From: Acidobacteriota bacterium
GTDB lineage: Bacteria > Acidobacteriota > Vicinamibacteria > Vicinamibacterales > JAHECP01
Reading direction: 5' to 3'
DNA length: 33,004 bases
NCBI GenBank assembly: GCA_024641665.1
Contig: JAHECP010000051.1
Location: forward strand, 1 to 33,004
How positions within the stretch are numbered: position 1 is the stretch's first letter; each line of letters begins with the position of its first letter. Below the pieces are notes generated by a model, which searched no databases, was not told where the DNA came from, and saw only the letters and a list, made by a program, of their open reading frames with translations. Positions 16,098-25,002 of this stretch are shown here, in pieces. The translations under genes were made by a program, and so were the position numbers.

Positions 16098-16667
16098 ATG
16101 CACGACCGAAGAGCCTCCCCAGCTCGCGGCGTCGCGGCGCACCCGGTCCGCCGGTTGTGGCGGACACTCGTGCGGCTGGCGCTCTTCCAAGCCGACTCCG
16201 CTCCCGCACGGACGCGCATCTCGCCGAACGACACCGACCCGGCGCTCGCCTGGATTCACTGCCACCTGCTGGCCACGCACGACCACGTGATTCGCAGCGC
16301 TCCAGGCCGCATGTTCCTCGAGTGCCAGCGTTGTGGCGCCCGAAGCCGCGGCTGGGACGTCGGCTCCACCCGTTACGCCATGCCGCCACGGGCGGCGGTC
16401 CGTACCGTATCCCTCGTCTCCGCGGACCCGATTCCGGCAGCCGCCGGCGACGCGCCGTCCTCGGCCCCGTTTGCGGGGGCCCTGGCGAGACTCGTCACGC
16501 CGGCGGTGACACGCCGAACGGGCCGTGTCCTCATCGGGATCCGCCGGCCGGTCGCCGTGCCCGCGCACGCGTGGCAGGCGGCGGAGCTCGAAGCCCGGGC
16601 GCTCGGTGCGACCGCCGGCGCCCGTCTGCACGCCTCGCGCGATCCGCCGTGCGCGTGGCGCCCGTGA
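16098..16667 (+). CDS. Small Cys/His-motif hypothetical protein upstream of recA
   Basis: 189-residue protein of unknown function. The middle holds HCHLLATHDHVIRSAPGR followed by FLECQRCGARSRGWDVG. Cys76-x2-Cys79 with Cys55 and nearby histidines suggests a small zinc-ribbon or treble-clef-like site. The CxxCGxxxxGW pattern occurs in short Acidobacteria proteins that I recognise only as hypothetical. The N-terminus is Arg-rich, the C-terminus is Ala-rich without clear motifs and may be unstructured. The first in-frame ATG is 16083, but it overlaps a -10-like TAGAAT (16079-16084), so ATG 16098 is chosen; the frame also runs upstream to 15951. It ends about 170 nt before the recA promoter. No function is proposed. 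Confidence 0.6.
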   Translation: MHDRRASPARGVAAHPVRRLWRTLVRLALFQADSAPARTRISPNDTDPALAWIHCHLLATHDHVIRSAPGRMFLECQRCGARSRGWDVGSTRYAMPPRAAVRTVSLVSADPIPAAAGDAPSSAPFAGALARLVTPAVTRRTGRVLIGIRRPVAVPAHAWQAAELEARALGATAGARLHASRDPPCAWRP

Positions 16668-16837
16668 CGGCGCAGACTCCCGGCTCCTCCCCCCCGCCTC
16701 GCGCACGCAGGTTTCTCCCCGTGCCCACCATGCGGTCGTGGCAGTTCCCGCCCTCCGCCCTCGACGGGGCGAAAGTCCGTGTATCCGTAAGTGGCTGTAA
16801 TGACGAGTGATATCAAGAGACAGATGCGCGTTTTCGC

Positions 16838-16866
16838 TTGACATTCGCCCGGCACGAACTTAGAAT
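16838..16866 (+). promoter_or_regulatory. recA promoter, near-consensus sigma70 type
   Basis: TTGACA (16838-16843) and TAGAAT (16861-16866) are separated by exactly 17 bp. The start of transcription would be near 16873, giving a leader of about 98 nt before ATG 16971. No Gram-positive-type or E. coli-type LexA box was recognised nearby. Confidence 0.75.
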
Positions 16867-16893
16867 GCACAGAATCGCACGACACGGAAGCGC

Positions 16894-16910
16894 GCAGCGT
16901 GGGACGCTGC
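16894..16910 (+). other. Perfect hairpin in the recA leader
   Basis: GCAGCGT (16894-16900) and ACGCTGC (16904-16910) form a 7-bp stem with a GGG loop about 20 nt after the predicted transcript start. It could affect leader stability or bind a regulator as DNA; no terminator T-run follows. Confidence 0.4.
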
Positions 16911-16970
16911 AACCCCTGACCGAGAGCTGATCCAGTGAGCCGCAACCCGCACCCGTCCGTGAGGCCCGAC

Positions 16971-18008
16971 ATGGCTGAAGAGCGCACCGACCGCGAACGT
17001 CTGAAGGCAATCGAAATGGCCGTGGGCCAGATCGAGAAGCAGTTTGGCAAGGGCTCGATCATGCGCCTGGGCCAGCAGGGCCCCATCCTGCCGATTCCGG
17101 CGATCTCGACCGGCTCGATCAGCCTCGACTACGCGCTCGGTGTCGGCGGCGTGCCCCGCGGGCGCGTCGTCGAGATCTTCGGCCCGGAGGCGTCGGGCAA
17201 GACGACGCTGGCGCTGCAGGTGATCGCGCAGGCGCAGAAGACGGGCGGAATGGCCGCCTTCGTGGACGCCGAGCACGCCCTCGACGCGCAATACGCGAGG
17301 AGGCTGGGCGTCGAGCTCGACAACCTGCTGGTGTCGCAGCCCGACAACGGCGAGCAGGCGCTCGAGATCGTCGAGGTGCTGGTGCGCTCGGCCGGCGTGG
17401 ACGTGGTGGTCGTGGACTCGGTCGCCGCCCTCGTGCCCCGGGCCGAGATCGAGGGCGAGATGGGCGACGCCCAGGTGGGCCTGCAGGCCCGGCTCATGTC
17501 GCAGGCGCTGCGCAAGCTCACCGGCGTCGTCTCGAAGTCGAAGACCTGCCTGATCTTCATCAACCAGCTGCGCGAGAAGATTGGCGTGATGTTCGGCAAC
17601 CCCGAGACGACGACCGGCGGCCGCGCCCTCAAGTTCTACGCCTCGGTGCGCCTCGACATCCGCCGGATCGGTTCGATCAAGGACGGCGAGCTGGTCGTCG
17701 GCGGCCGGACCCGCGTGAAGGTGGTCAAGAACAAGGTGGCTCCGCCGTTCCGCCAGGCCGAGTTCGACGTCATGTACGGCGAGGGCATCTCGAAGGAAGG
17801 CGACCTGCTCGACCTGGCCGTCGAGCGCAAGATCGTCGAGAAGAGCGGCACCTGGTTCTCCTACGGCGGCGAGCGCCTCGGCCAGGGCCGCGAGAACGCC
17901 AAGGCGTTCCTGAAGGACAACCCCGAGACCTTCCGGACGATCGAGGAGCGGCTCAGGAAGGAGCTGGGACTGCTCGCCGACACCGAGGCCGTCCCGGCGG
18001 GTTCGTAA
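16971..18008 (+). CDS. recA: RecA recombinase
   Basis: 345-residue RecA. It forms filaments on single-stranded DNA, drives strand exchange and stimulates LexA self-cleavage. Sequence landmarks are [21 protein letters not shown], Walker [16 protein letters not shown], Walker [20 protein letters not shown], loop L1/L2 region [16 protein letters not shown] and [37 protein letters not shown] and KNKVAPPF. Length is normal. ATG 16971 is preferred to in-frame GTG 16935 because GAGG lies 6 nt upstream and the canonical N-terminus (helix followed by KAIEMAV) begins soon after. The gene is monocistronic as far as seen, with its own promoter at 16838-16866. It converges with the FtsB-like gene 18 nt downstream. 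Confidence 0.98.
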   Translation: MAEERTDRERLKAIEMAVGQIEKQFGKGSIMRLGQQGPILPIPAISTGSISLDYALGVGGVPRGRVVEIFGPEASGKTTLALQVIAQAQKTGGMAAFVDAEHALDAQYARRLGVELDNLLVSQPDNGEQALEIVEVLVRSAGVDVVVVDSVAALVPRAEIEGEMGDAQVGLQARLMSQALRKLTGVVSKSKTCLIFINQLREKIGVMFGNPETTTGGRALKFYASVRLDIRRIGSIKDGELVVGGRTRVKVVKNKVAPPFRQAEFDVMYGEGISKEGDLLDLAVERKIVEKSGTWFSYGGERLGQGRENAKAFLKDNPETFRTIEERLRKELGLLADTEAVPAGS

Positions 18009-18026
18009 CCCGCTGTTCTTCCATCG

Positions 18027-18398
18027 TCACTTCGTCGGCGGAATCGACTTGACGAGCACCACCACCTCGCCCGGACGGGCCAGCCCCAGTTCCTGGCGGG
18101 CGATGCGCTCGATCGCGGCAGGATCTTCCCGCAGGCGGCGCGCTTCTTCCCGAAGCCGGGCGTTCTCCGCCTCCAGTGTCTGCACCTGTGCCTCGAGGGC
18201 GCGGTATTGCTGTCGCGCCCGGTAGGACTCCACCAGGCCCCGCTGCCCCACGACCGCCTCGGCCAGAATCACCGTCGAGATGAACAGGATGACGAGCTGC
18301 AGCCGGCGCCGCGTCGGCCGCTCGCCCCGCCGCGGGAGCGGCGGCGCGGCCATGACTGTGGCCTGGTCGGCCCGATTGCCCATGCGGCGCGGCAGCAT
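18027..18398 (-). CDS. FtsB/DivIC-family septum formation initiator
   Basis: 123-residue single-pass membrane protein: a basic N-terminal tail (RRGERPTRRR), one transmembrane helix (LQLVILFISTVILAEAVVG), then a coiled coil of about 45 residues (ALEAQVQTLEAENARLREEA) ending in the FtsB-like IERIARQELGLARPGEVVV. FtsB and DivIC link FtsL and FtsQ/DivIB in the divisome and help activate septal peptidoglycan synthesis. The signature xxxIEKIARExLGMxxPGE is clear. The start is uncertain: ATG 18398, 18383 and 18353 are all possible; the longest is given. The gene converges with recA, an arrangement different from the common eno-ftsB order. The heptamer array begins about 40 bp upstream of the start. 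Confidence 0.85.
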   Translation of the reverse strand: MLPRRMGNRADQATVMAAPPLPRRGERPTRRRLQLVILFISTVILAEAVVGQRGLVESYRARQQYRALEAQVQTLEAENARLREEARRLREDPAAIERIARQELGLARPGEVVVLVKSIPPTK

Positions 18399-18435
18399 CG
18401 AGTCTAGAGTAACGCAAAACGTCTGCGATTGCTGC

Positions 18436-18512
18436 CCCCCTGACCCCCAACCCCTAACCCCTGACCCCTGACCCCTGACCCCTGACCCCTGACCCCTGAC
18501 CCCTGACCCCTG
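18436..18512. repeat. Heptanucleotide tandem array (CCCTGAC type)
   Basis: Seven perfect CTGACCC units run from 18461 to 18509, preceded by degenerate units with CCCCAAC and CCCCTAAC. The array lies between the divergently placed 3' end of an ADOP permease and the start of the FtsB-like gene. It is a short tandem heptamer repeat related to the 6881-6950 sequence and could vary in copy number by slippage. Confidence 0.9.
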
Positions 18513-18518
18513 TAATGC

Positions 18519-20924
18519 CTACTCCCCCCTGAGCGCCACGACGGGATCGACGCGCGTCGCCCGCCAGGCGGGCACGAGGCTGGCCAGCGTCGAGACGACG
18601 ACGATCGTGATCGACGCGAGCGCCAGCGTCGCGGGGTCTCTGGCCTCGACGCCGAAGAGCAGGCTCGCCATGAGCCGCGTGACGAGCAGCGCGCCCGCGA
18701 GGCCGAGACCCGTGCCGACCAGCGCCAGGCCGAAGCCCTCGCGCAGGAACATCGCGAGCACGTTGCCGGACCGCGCGCCGTGGGCCATGCGCACGCCGAT
18801 CTCGAGCGTCCGCTGGCCGACCGCGTAGGCGAGCACGCCGTAGAGGCCGATCACGGCCAGCAGCAGCGCCGCCGCGGCGAACGCCCCCAGCAGGAGGGTC
18901 GAGAAGCGCTGCGAGCCGATCGACTCCGCGACGAGATCATCGAGCGTGCGGACCCCGCCGATCGGCAGATCCGGGTCGAGCGCGTGGACCGCGTCGCGGA
19001 CCGACGGGACCACGCTCGCCGAGTCGCCATCGGTGCGCACGACGAGCGTCATCGACGAGAACGTCAACTGGCCGTAGGGCTCGTAGAACTGGTTGCTGGC
19101 GTCCTGGGTGAGGCCATACTGCTTCGTGTCGGCGACGATGCCGACCACCTCGCGCCACGCCTCGGGCCCCATACTCACCTGCACGCGCTTGCCGAGGGGA
19201 TCCTCGCCGGAGAAGAACCGCTTCGCGAACGTCTCGTTGATGATGCCCACCCGTGGCGCGCCAGGCCCGTCCTGCTCGGTGAAGAGCCGGCCGCGGAGCA
19301 GCCGGATGCCCATCGCCGCGAAGTAGCCCGGGCTCACCGAGTAGTAGTTCGTGGGCTGGCGCTCGGTCGGCGCCACCGGCGGCCGCCCGTCGATCGTGAC
19401 GCCCCCGACGTAGTCGTTGGCGAGCGGCAGGCTCTCGGTCGCGCCTGCGGCGCGCACGCCCGGGATCTGCGCGACCCGCTCGACCAGACGCTGGTAGAAC
19501 CGGAAGGCGTCCGGGCGCTCGGGGTATTTCCGGTCCGGCAGCGCCAGGCTCGCCGCGACCGCGTGAGACGCGACGAACCCGGGATCCACCTGCTGCAGGT
19601 GCTGGAAGCTTCGCGCCAGCAACCCTGCGCCGGCGAGCAGGATCGCGGCCAGCGCGATCTCGGTGACGATGAGCGCCCGCCGCGTGCCGCGCCGGAGGCC
19701 CGGCTGCGCGCCGCGGCCGCCGGCGTTCAGCGTGTCGCGGAGGTCGGTCCGGGTCACCTGCAACGACGGCAGCAGCCCGAACAGCACCGGCGCGAGCGCC
19801 GACAGCGCGAGCGCGAAGCCGAGGGCGCCGAGATCGAGCGCGATGGTCCCCGTGCGCGGCCGCACCGCCGGCGCGAGCGAGAGCAGCGCGCCGAGCAGCC
19901 AGTGCGCCAGCAGAAGTCCGACGGCGCCCCCGGCGAGCGCGAGCAGCAGGCTCTCGGCGAGCAGCTGCCGGACCAGGTGCGCGCGCCCCGCGCCGAGCGC
20001 CGCCCGGATCGCCAGCTCCTTCTGCCGGCCCATGCCGCGCGCCAGCTGCAGATTCGCCACGTTGGCGCAGGCGACGAGCAGCACCAGCCCGACGGCGCCG
20101 AGCAGGATCAGCAGCGCCGGCCGCACGTCTCGAACCGCATATTCGGGCAGCGAAGACGCCAGGACGCGCCAGCCCGTGTCGTCGTCCGGGTGCTCCGCCT
20201 CGAGGCGCCGCGCGATGGTGTCGAGGTCCGCGCGCGCCTGCTCGAGGGTCACGCCGGGCTTGAGACGTCCGACGGCACGGAGGTAATGGGACCCGTATCG
20301 TTCGCGCTCCTGCGCGGTGAGCGCCATCGGCACCCAGACCGCCGTGGTGGCCCGGAGCGCCTGCATCGCCGCCGGCAGCACGCCCACGACCGTGCAGGGC
20401 ACATCGTTCAGCGAGATCGCTCGGCCGACGACGCCCGGGTCGCCGCCGAAACGCCGCTGCCACAGTCCGTACGACAGCAGCACGACCGGCGGCCCGCCGG
20501 CTGTGTCCTCGTCGGGCCGGAACGTGCGGCCCACGACCGGGCGGATGGCGAGCAGGTCGAACAGATTGGCCGTGGCCCGGTCGCCGGCGAGCCGCTCGGG
20601 CTCGCCCGTCCCGGTCAGGTTGAACGATTCGCCGCCGTAGGCCGCCATGGCCTCGAAGGTCCCGTTCTGCGCCTGCCACGCCAGGAAGTTGCCGGGAGAC
20701 ACCGAGAACTCCGGCAGCTGTGGCAGCTTGCTCTCGCGCAGGAACACCAGGCGATCGGGCTCGGCAAACGGCATCGGCCGGAGGAGCACGGCATCGACGA
20801 CGGTGAAGATGGCGGTGCTGGCGCCGAGGCCAAGCGCCAGGGTGAGAATGGCGACGGCCGCGTAGCCCGGGCTCTTGCCGAAGCTGCGGATCGCGAAGCG
20901 AAGGTCCTGGCGAAAAGCGGGCAT
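18519..20924 (-). CDS. ADOP-type orphan ABC permease, downstream copy
   Basis: 801-residue permease with the MacB/FtsX layout twice over: an N-terminal helix (YAAVAILTLALGLGASTAIF), a MacB-like periplasmic domain (about 45-250), FtsX-type helices (about 270-395), a second anchor helix near 420, a second periplasmic domain (about 440-660) and a final FtsX-type block (about 690-795) ending in RATRVDPVVALRGE. This doubled form without a fused or adjacent ATPase is the ADOP family (acidobacterial duplicated orphan permease). Its transport substrate is unknown; MacB relatives export via ATP-driven mechanotransmission. ATG 20924 shares its A with the TGA of the upstream copy (TGATG), with GGGGAG just before, so the two are translationally coupled. 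It is closely similar to its neighbour along the whole length. Confidence 0.92.
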   Translation of the reverse strand: MPAFRQDLRFAIRSFGKSPGYAAVAILTLALGLGASTAIFTVVDAVLLRPMPFAEPDRLVFLRESKLPQLPEFSVSPGNFLAWQAQNGTFEAMAAYGGESFNLTGTGEPERLAGDRATANLFDLLAIRPVVGRTFRPDEDTAGGPPVVLLSYGLWQRRFGGDPGVVGRAISLNDVPCTVVGVLPAAMQALRATTAVWVPMALTAQERERYGSHYLRAVGRLKPGVTLEQARADLDTIARRLEAEHPDDDTGWRVLASSLPEYAVRDVRPALLILLGAVGLVLLVACANVANLQLARGMGRQKELAIRAALGAGRAHLVRQLLAESLLLALAGGAVGLLLAHWLLGALLSLAPAVRPRTGTIALDLGALGFALALSALAPVLFGLLPSLQVTRTDLRDTLNAGGRGAQPGLRRGTRRALIVTEIALAAILLAGAGLLARSFQHLQQVDPGFVASHAVAASLALPDRKYPERPDAFRFYQRLVERVAQIPGVRAAGATESLPLANDYVGGVTIDGRPPVAPTERQPTNYYSVSPGYFAAMGIRLLRGRLFTEQDGPGAPRVGIINETFAKRFFSGEDPLGKRVQVSMGPEAWREVVGIVADTKQYGLTQDASNQFYEPYGQLTFSSMTLVVRTDGDSASVVPSVRDAVHALDPDLPIGGVRTLDDLVAESIGSQRFSTLLLGAFAAAALLLAVIGLYGVLAYAVGQRTLEIGVRMAHGARSGNVLAMFLREGFGLALVGTGLGLAGALLVTRLMASLLFGVEARDPATLALASITIVVVSTLASLVPAWRATRVDPVVALRGE

Positions 20925-23332
20925 CACGTCTCCCCTCTGAGCGCCACAACAGGATCGACACGCGTCGCCTTGTAGGCGGGGACGAAGCTGGCCAGCGTCG
21001 AGACGACGACGATCGTGAGCGAGGCGAGCACGAGCGTCGCGGGGTCCCTGGCCTCCACGCCGAAGAGGAGGCCCGAGAGCAGCCGCGTCACGAGCAGCGC
21101 GCCCGCCAGGCCGAGGCCGGTGCCGACCAGCGCCAGGCCCAGGCCCTCGCGCAGGAACATCGCCAACACGCGCGCGGACCCGGCGCCGTGGGCCACGCGC
21201 ACGCCGATCTCCAGCGTCCGCTGGCCGACCGCGTAGGCCAGGACGCCGTAGAGGCCCATCACGGCCAGAAACAGCGCCGCCACCGCGAACGTCGCCAGCA
21301 GGAGCGCCGAGAACCGTTGCGGGCCGATCGATTGCGCGACGAGATCATCGAGCGTGCGGATCTCGCCAATCGGCAGGTTCGGGTCGAGCGCGCGGACTGC
21401 CCTGCGGACGGCCGGCATCACGCTCGCGGGATCGCCCACGGTGCGCACGACGAGCGTCATGTAGCGCGCCGGCGCCTGACCATAGGGCTCGTAGAACTGG
21501 TTCGTGGCGTCCTGCGTCAAGCCGTATTGCTTCACGTCGGCCACGACGCCGACAACCTCCCGCCAGCCCTCGGGATCCATGCTCACGTCCACGCGGCGGC
21601 CGATCGCCCGCCCGTCGGGGAAGAAGCGCTGCGCGAACGTCTCGTTGATGACGCAGACGCGCGGGGCGCCCGGTCCGTCCTGCTCGGTGAACAGGCGGCC
21701 GCGAAGCAGGCGGATGCCCATCGCCGCGAAGAAGCCGGGACTCACCGAGTAGTAGTTGGTGGGCGGGCGCTCGCTGATCGGCACCGGCGGCCGGCCCTCG
21801 AGCGTGATTGCCTCGACGTGGTCGTCGCCGAACGGCAGGCTCCCCGTCGCGCCGGCGGCCTCGACGCCGGGCAGGTGCGCGACGCGCGCGACGAGCGCCT
21901 CATAGAACCGATAGGCATCAGCCCGATCGGGATACCGCGCATGCGGGAGCGCCAAGCTCGCGGCGACCGCATCGGACGCGACGAATCCCGGGTCCACCTG
22001 CTGCAGGTGCTGAAAGCTCCGCGCCAGCAGGCCGGCGCCGACGAGCAGGATGGCTGCGAGCGCCATCTCGGTCACGATGAGCGCCCGCCGGGTGCCTTGG
22101 CGGAGCCCCGGCTGGGCGCCGCGGCCTCCCGCGTTCAGGGTCCCCCGGAGGTCGGCCCGGGAGACCTGCAGCGACGGCAGCAACCCGAACAGAAGCGGCG
22201 CCAGCGCCGAGACCGCGAGCGCGAAGCCGACCGCCCCGAGGTCCAGGCCGATGTCGCCGGAACGCGGCCGCACTGCCGGCGCGAGGGCCAGCAGCGCGCC
22301 GAGCAGCCATTCGGCGAGTACCAGCCCCAGGACGCCCCCGGCGAGCGCGACGAGCAGGCTCTCCACGAGGAGCTGCCGGACCAGCTGGGCACGCCCCGCG
22401 CCGAGCGCCGCCCGGACGGCGAGCTCCTTTTGCCGTCCGAGGCCGCGCGCCAGTTGAAGGTTCGCGACGTTGGCGCAGGCCACGAGCAGCACCAGGCCGA
22501 CGGCGCCGAGCAGGATCAGCAGCGCCGGCCGCACCTGCTGCGTCGCGTAGGCCGGCAGGGAGAACGCCAGCACCCGCCAGCCCGTGTCGTCGTCGGGGTG
22601 CTCGGCTTCGAGCCGCCGCGCGATGGTATCGAGGTCGGCGCGCGCCTGGGCGAGGGTCGCACCCGGTTTCAGGCGTCCGACGGCGCGCAGGTAGTGCGAC
22701 CCGTATCGTTCGCCTTCCTGCGCGGTGAACGCCATCGGCACCCAGAGCTGCGTGGTGGTCCGGAGCGCCTGCATGGCCACGGGCAGCACGCCCACGACCG
22801 TGTACGGCAAGCCGTTCAGCGAGATCACGCGCCCGACGACGCCCGGGTCACCGCCGAAGCGACGCTGCCACAGGCCGTACGACAGCAGCACGACGGGCGG
22901 CCCGCCGGCACGGTCCTCGTCGGGCGTGAACGTGCGACCCACGACCGGGCGGATGCCGAGCAGGTCGAAGAGGTTCGCCGTCGCGCGATCGCCCACGAGG
23001 CGCTCGGGCTCGCCGGCCCCCGTCAGGTTGAACGACCCGCCGCCGTAGGCCGCCATGGCCTCGAAGGCGCCGTTCTGCGCCTGCCACGCCAGGAAGTTGC
23101 CCGGAGACACGGAGAACTCGGGCAGCTGCGGGAGCTTGCTCTCGCGCAGATAGACCAGGCGATCGGGCTCCGCGAACGGCAGCGGCCGGAGCAGGACCGC
23201 GTTGACGACGGTGAAGATGGCCGTGCTGGCGCCGAGGCCGAGGGCGAGCGTCAGGACCGCCACGGCGGCGTAGCCGGGGTTCCGGGCGAGGCCGCGGACG
23301 GCGTGCCGGAGGTCCTGGGACAGGCCGGGCAT
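20924..23332 (-). CDS. ADOP-type orphan ABC permease, upstream copy
   Basis: 802-residue paralogue of the next gene with the same two-fold MacB/FtsX architecture. Long blocks are identical or nearly so, such as KLPQLPEFSVSPGNFLAWQA and LLILLGAVGLVLLVACANVA. By eye the copies differ most in the second periplasmic domain (about residues 455-560: ARYPDRADAYRFYEALVARV here against RKYPERPDAFRFYQRLVERV). That fits a recent tandem duplication with faster change in the outward-facing part. ATG 23332 has AAGGAG 7 nt upstream. It is the first gene of a two-gene operon; no ABC ATPase or PadR-like regulator lies in the window beside it. A hairpin GGCGCGC/GCGCGCC (23369-23393) sits in its 5' region. Confidence 0.92.
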   Translation of the reverse strand: MPGLSQDLRHAVRGLARNPGYAAVAVLTLALGLGASTAIFTVVNAVLLRPLPFAEPDRLVYLRESKLPQLPEFSVSPGNFLAWQAQNGAFEAMAAYGGGSFNLTGAGEPERLVGDRATANLFDLLGIRPVVGRTFTPDEDRAGGPPVVLLSYGLWQRRFGGDPGVVGRVISLNGLPYTVVGVLPVAMQALRTTTQLWVPMAFTAQEGERYGSHYLRAVGRLKPGATLAQARADLDTIARRLEAEHPDDDTGWRVLAFSLPAYATQQVRPALLILLGAVGLVLLVACANVANLQLARGLGRQKELAVRAALGAGRAQLVRQLLVESLLVALAGGVLGLVLAEWLLGALLALAPAVRPRSGDIGLDLGAVGFALAVSALAPLLFGLLPSLQVSRADLRGTLNAGGRGAQPGLRQGTRRALIVTEMALAAILLVGAGLLARSFQHLQQVDPGFVASDAVAASLALPHARYPDRADAYRFYEALVARVAHLPGVEAAGATGSLPFGDDHVEAITLEGRPPVPISERPPTNYYSVSPGFFAAMGIRLLRGRLFTEQDGPGAPRVCVINETFAQRFFPDGRAIGRRVDVSMDPEGWREVVGVVADVKQYGLTQDATNQFYEPYGQAPARYMTLVVRTVGDPASVMPAVRRAVRALDPNLPIGEIRTLDDLVAQSIGPQRFSALLLATFAVAALFLAVMGLYGVLAYAVGQRTLEIGVRVAHGAGSARVLAMFLREGLGLALVGTGLGLAGALLVTRLLSGLLFGVEARDPATLVLASLTIVVVSTLASFVPAYKATRVDPVVALRGET

Positions 23333-23402
23333 GGCGTGGCTCCTTGCTGGTCATGCAGTTAGACGGGAGGCGCGCGCCCGGGGTTTGCGCGCCCCCTGCC
23401 CC

Positions 23403-23431
23403 TTGAATTGCGCCGGCCTTTGCCTTAGGAT
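23403..23431 (+). promoter_or_regulatory. Possible promoter of the FAD-linked oxidase
   Basis: TTGAAT (23403-23408) and TAGGAT (23426-23431) with a 17-bp spacer each match four of six consensus bases. Transcription would start near 23438, leaving a leader of about 138 nt before ATG 23576. Confidence 0.4.
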
Positions 23432-23575
23432 GACTCGTTCCCAGGCAATAGGTTCCGAGGGGCCCCCCCGACGTCGAGGGCGGGGCGCGCCTCCCAGCGC
23501 TCTCCCATCTCCCCGGTGTCGCACCCATGATTCGCGCACGCGTGATCCGCGTGCCATTCGACCAACGGAGGTCCG

Positions 23576-24949
23576 ATGACAGTGCCAAATCTCGAGTCGC
23601 TGCGCGCCCGTTTTCGCGGCGAACTCATCCAGCCGGGTGACGCCGCCTACGAGGCGGCGCGGAAGGTCCACAACGGGATGATCGACAGGCGGCCGGCGCT
23701 CATCGCCCGGTGCACGGACGTCGCCGACGTGATCGCCGCCGTGGATCACGGCCGCGAGAACCGGATGCTCACGGCCGTGCGCGGCGGCGGCCACAACGCC
23801 GGCGGCCTGAGCATTTGCGACAACGGCCTGGTGATCGATCTGTCGCGGATGCGCGGGGTTCATGTCGATCCCGCCGCGCGTGAGGTGCGCGCCGAAGGCG
23901 GGTGCCTCTGGGGCGACGTGGACCATGCCGCGCACGCCTTTGGGATGGCCACGCCCAGCGGGACGGTGTCCACGACGGGTGTCGCCGGGCTGACCCTGGG
24001 CGGCGGCATCGGCCACCTGACGCGGAAGTACGGGCTGACGATTGACAACCTGCTGGCCGTCGACGTCGTCCTGGCCGACGGCCGCTTCGTCACCGCCAGC
24101 GAGCAGGAGCACCCGGAGCTCTTCTGGGCGGTGCGCGGCGGGGGCGGCAACTTCGGGGTCGTGACGTCGTTCCTGTTCCGGCTGCACCCGGTGAAGATGG
24201 TGCAGGCGGGGCCGACCTTCTGGCCCCTGGAGCAGACGCGCCAGGTGATGAAGGCCTACCGGGAGTTCATCGCCCGGGCGCCCGAGGACGTGAGCGGGTT
24301 CATGGCGTTTCTGACCGTGCCGGCCGTGCCGCTGTTCCCGGAAGCCCTGCACGGCCGGAAGGTGTGCGCGATCATCTGGTGCTCGCCCGGGTCGGCGGAC
24401 CAGTTCGAGGCCGCCACGAAGGCGATGCGGTCGGTGGGCAAGCCCCTGCTCGACCACGTGGGGCCGATGCCGTTTCCGGCGCTGCAGGGCCTGTTCGATC
24501 CGCTCCTTCCCGCCGGGCTCCAGTGGTACTGGCGGGCCGACTTCGTGAACGAGCTGGGCGACGAGGCCATCGCGAAACACCTCGAGCACGCCTCGCGGCT
24601 GCCCGCCGGGCTCTCGCAGGTGCACATCTACCCGATCAACGGCGCGGCGCACCGCGTGGGCGCGGGCGACACGGCGTTCGCCTATCGGGACGCCACCTTT
24701 GCGCTGGTGATCGTGGGCGTGGACCCCGACCCTACGAATGCCAAGACGATCACAAAGTGGTGCAAGGACTACTTCGACGCGCTGCACCCCTACTCGGCCG
24801 GTGGCGCCTACGTGAACTTCATGATGGAGGAAGGCCAGGAGCGCGTGCAGGCCGCGTTCCGCGACAACTACACACGCCTGGCGGCGGTGAAGAAGCAGTA
24901 CGACCCCACGAACTTCTTCCGCGTCAACCAGAACATCCGGCCGGCGTGA
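23576..24949 (+). CDS. FAD-linked (BBE-type) oxidoreductase
   Basis: 457-residue flavoprotein of the FAD-binding PCMH/berberine-bridge-enzyme-like family. The N-terminal FAD domain has AVRGGGHNAGG, in which His73 is the expected site of 8alpha-histidyl-FAD attachment; LSRMRGVHVDP and EGGCLWGDVDHAA follow. The loop that carries the second, cysteinyl link in bicovalent enzymes reads TPSGTVSTTGVAGLTLGGG without Cys, so only a single covalent link is predicted. The C-terminus has the BBE motif (YDPTNFFRVNQNIRP). Members oxidise sugars, alcohols or phenolics with oxygen or other acceptors; the substrate cannot be told. No signal peptide is seen. ATG 23576 follows GGAGG (23567-23571) with a short 4-nt gap. 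It is the only gene in its transcript as far as can be seen. Confidence 0.93.
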   Translation: MTVPNLESLRARFRGELIQPGDAAYEAARKVHNGMIDRRPALIARCTDVADVIAAVDHGRENRMLTAVRGGGHNAGGLSICDNGLVIDLSRMRGVHVDPAAREVRAEGGCLWGDVDHAAHAFGMATPSGTVSTTGVAGLTLGGGIGHLTRKYGLTIDNLLAVDVVLADGRFVTASEQEHPELFWAVRGGGGNFGVVTSFLFRLHPVKMVQAGPTFWPLEQTRQVMKAYREFIARAPEDVSGFMAFLTVPAVPLFPEALHGRKVCAIIWCSPGSADQFEAATKAMRSVGKPLLDHVGPMPFPALQGLFDPLLPAGLQWYWRADFVNELGDEAIAKHLEHASRLPAGLSQVHIYPINGAAHRVGAGDTAFAYRDATFALVIVGVDPDPTNAKTITKWCKDYFDALHPYSAGGAYVNFMMEEGQERVQAAFRDNYTRLAAVKKQYDPTNFFRVNQNIRPA

Positions 24950-24963
24950 GCGGCTCTCGATGT

Positions 24964-24987
24964 GCGGCGGGGCAACGGCTCCGCCGC
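24964..24987 (+). terminator. Hairpin after the FAD-linked oxidase
   Basis: GCGGCGG (24964-24970) pairs perfectly with CCGCCGC (24981-24987), starting 14 nt after the stop codon. No T-run follows, so intrinsic termination is uncertain. Confidence 0.3.
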
Positions 24988-25002
24988 GTATCTTGGTAGC
25001 TC

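Noticed and set aside
16700-16970. LexA/SOS box upstream of recA
   Set aside because: No match to CTGT-N8-ACAG or CGAAC-N4-GTTCG was found, and the LexA site of this lineage is not known to me.
18436-18512. CRISPR array
   Set aside because: Units are 7 bp and contiguous with no spacers; no cas genes are present in the window.
18780-23362. Two long plus-strand open frames antisense to the ADOP permeases
   Set aside because: Shadow frames: they repeat each other only because the permeases are duplicated, and they show no protein-like features.
24001-24200. Bicovalent FAD attachment in the BBE-type oxidase
   Set aside because: The His site is present, but the second-site loop reads SGTVSTTG without Cys; the Cys in EGGCLW is too close to the His to be the usual second link.
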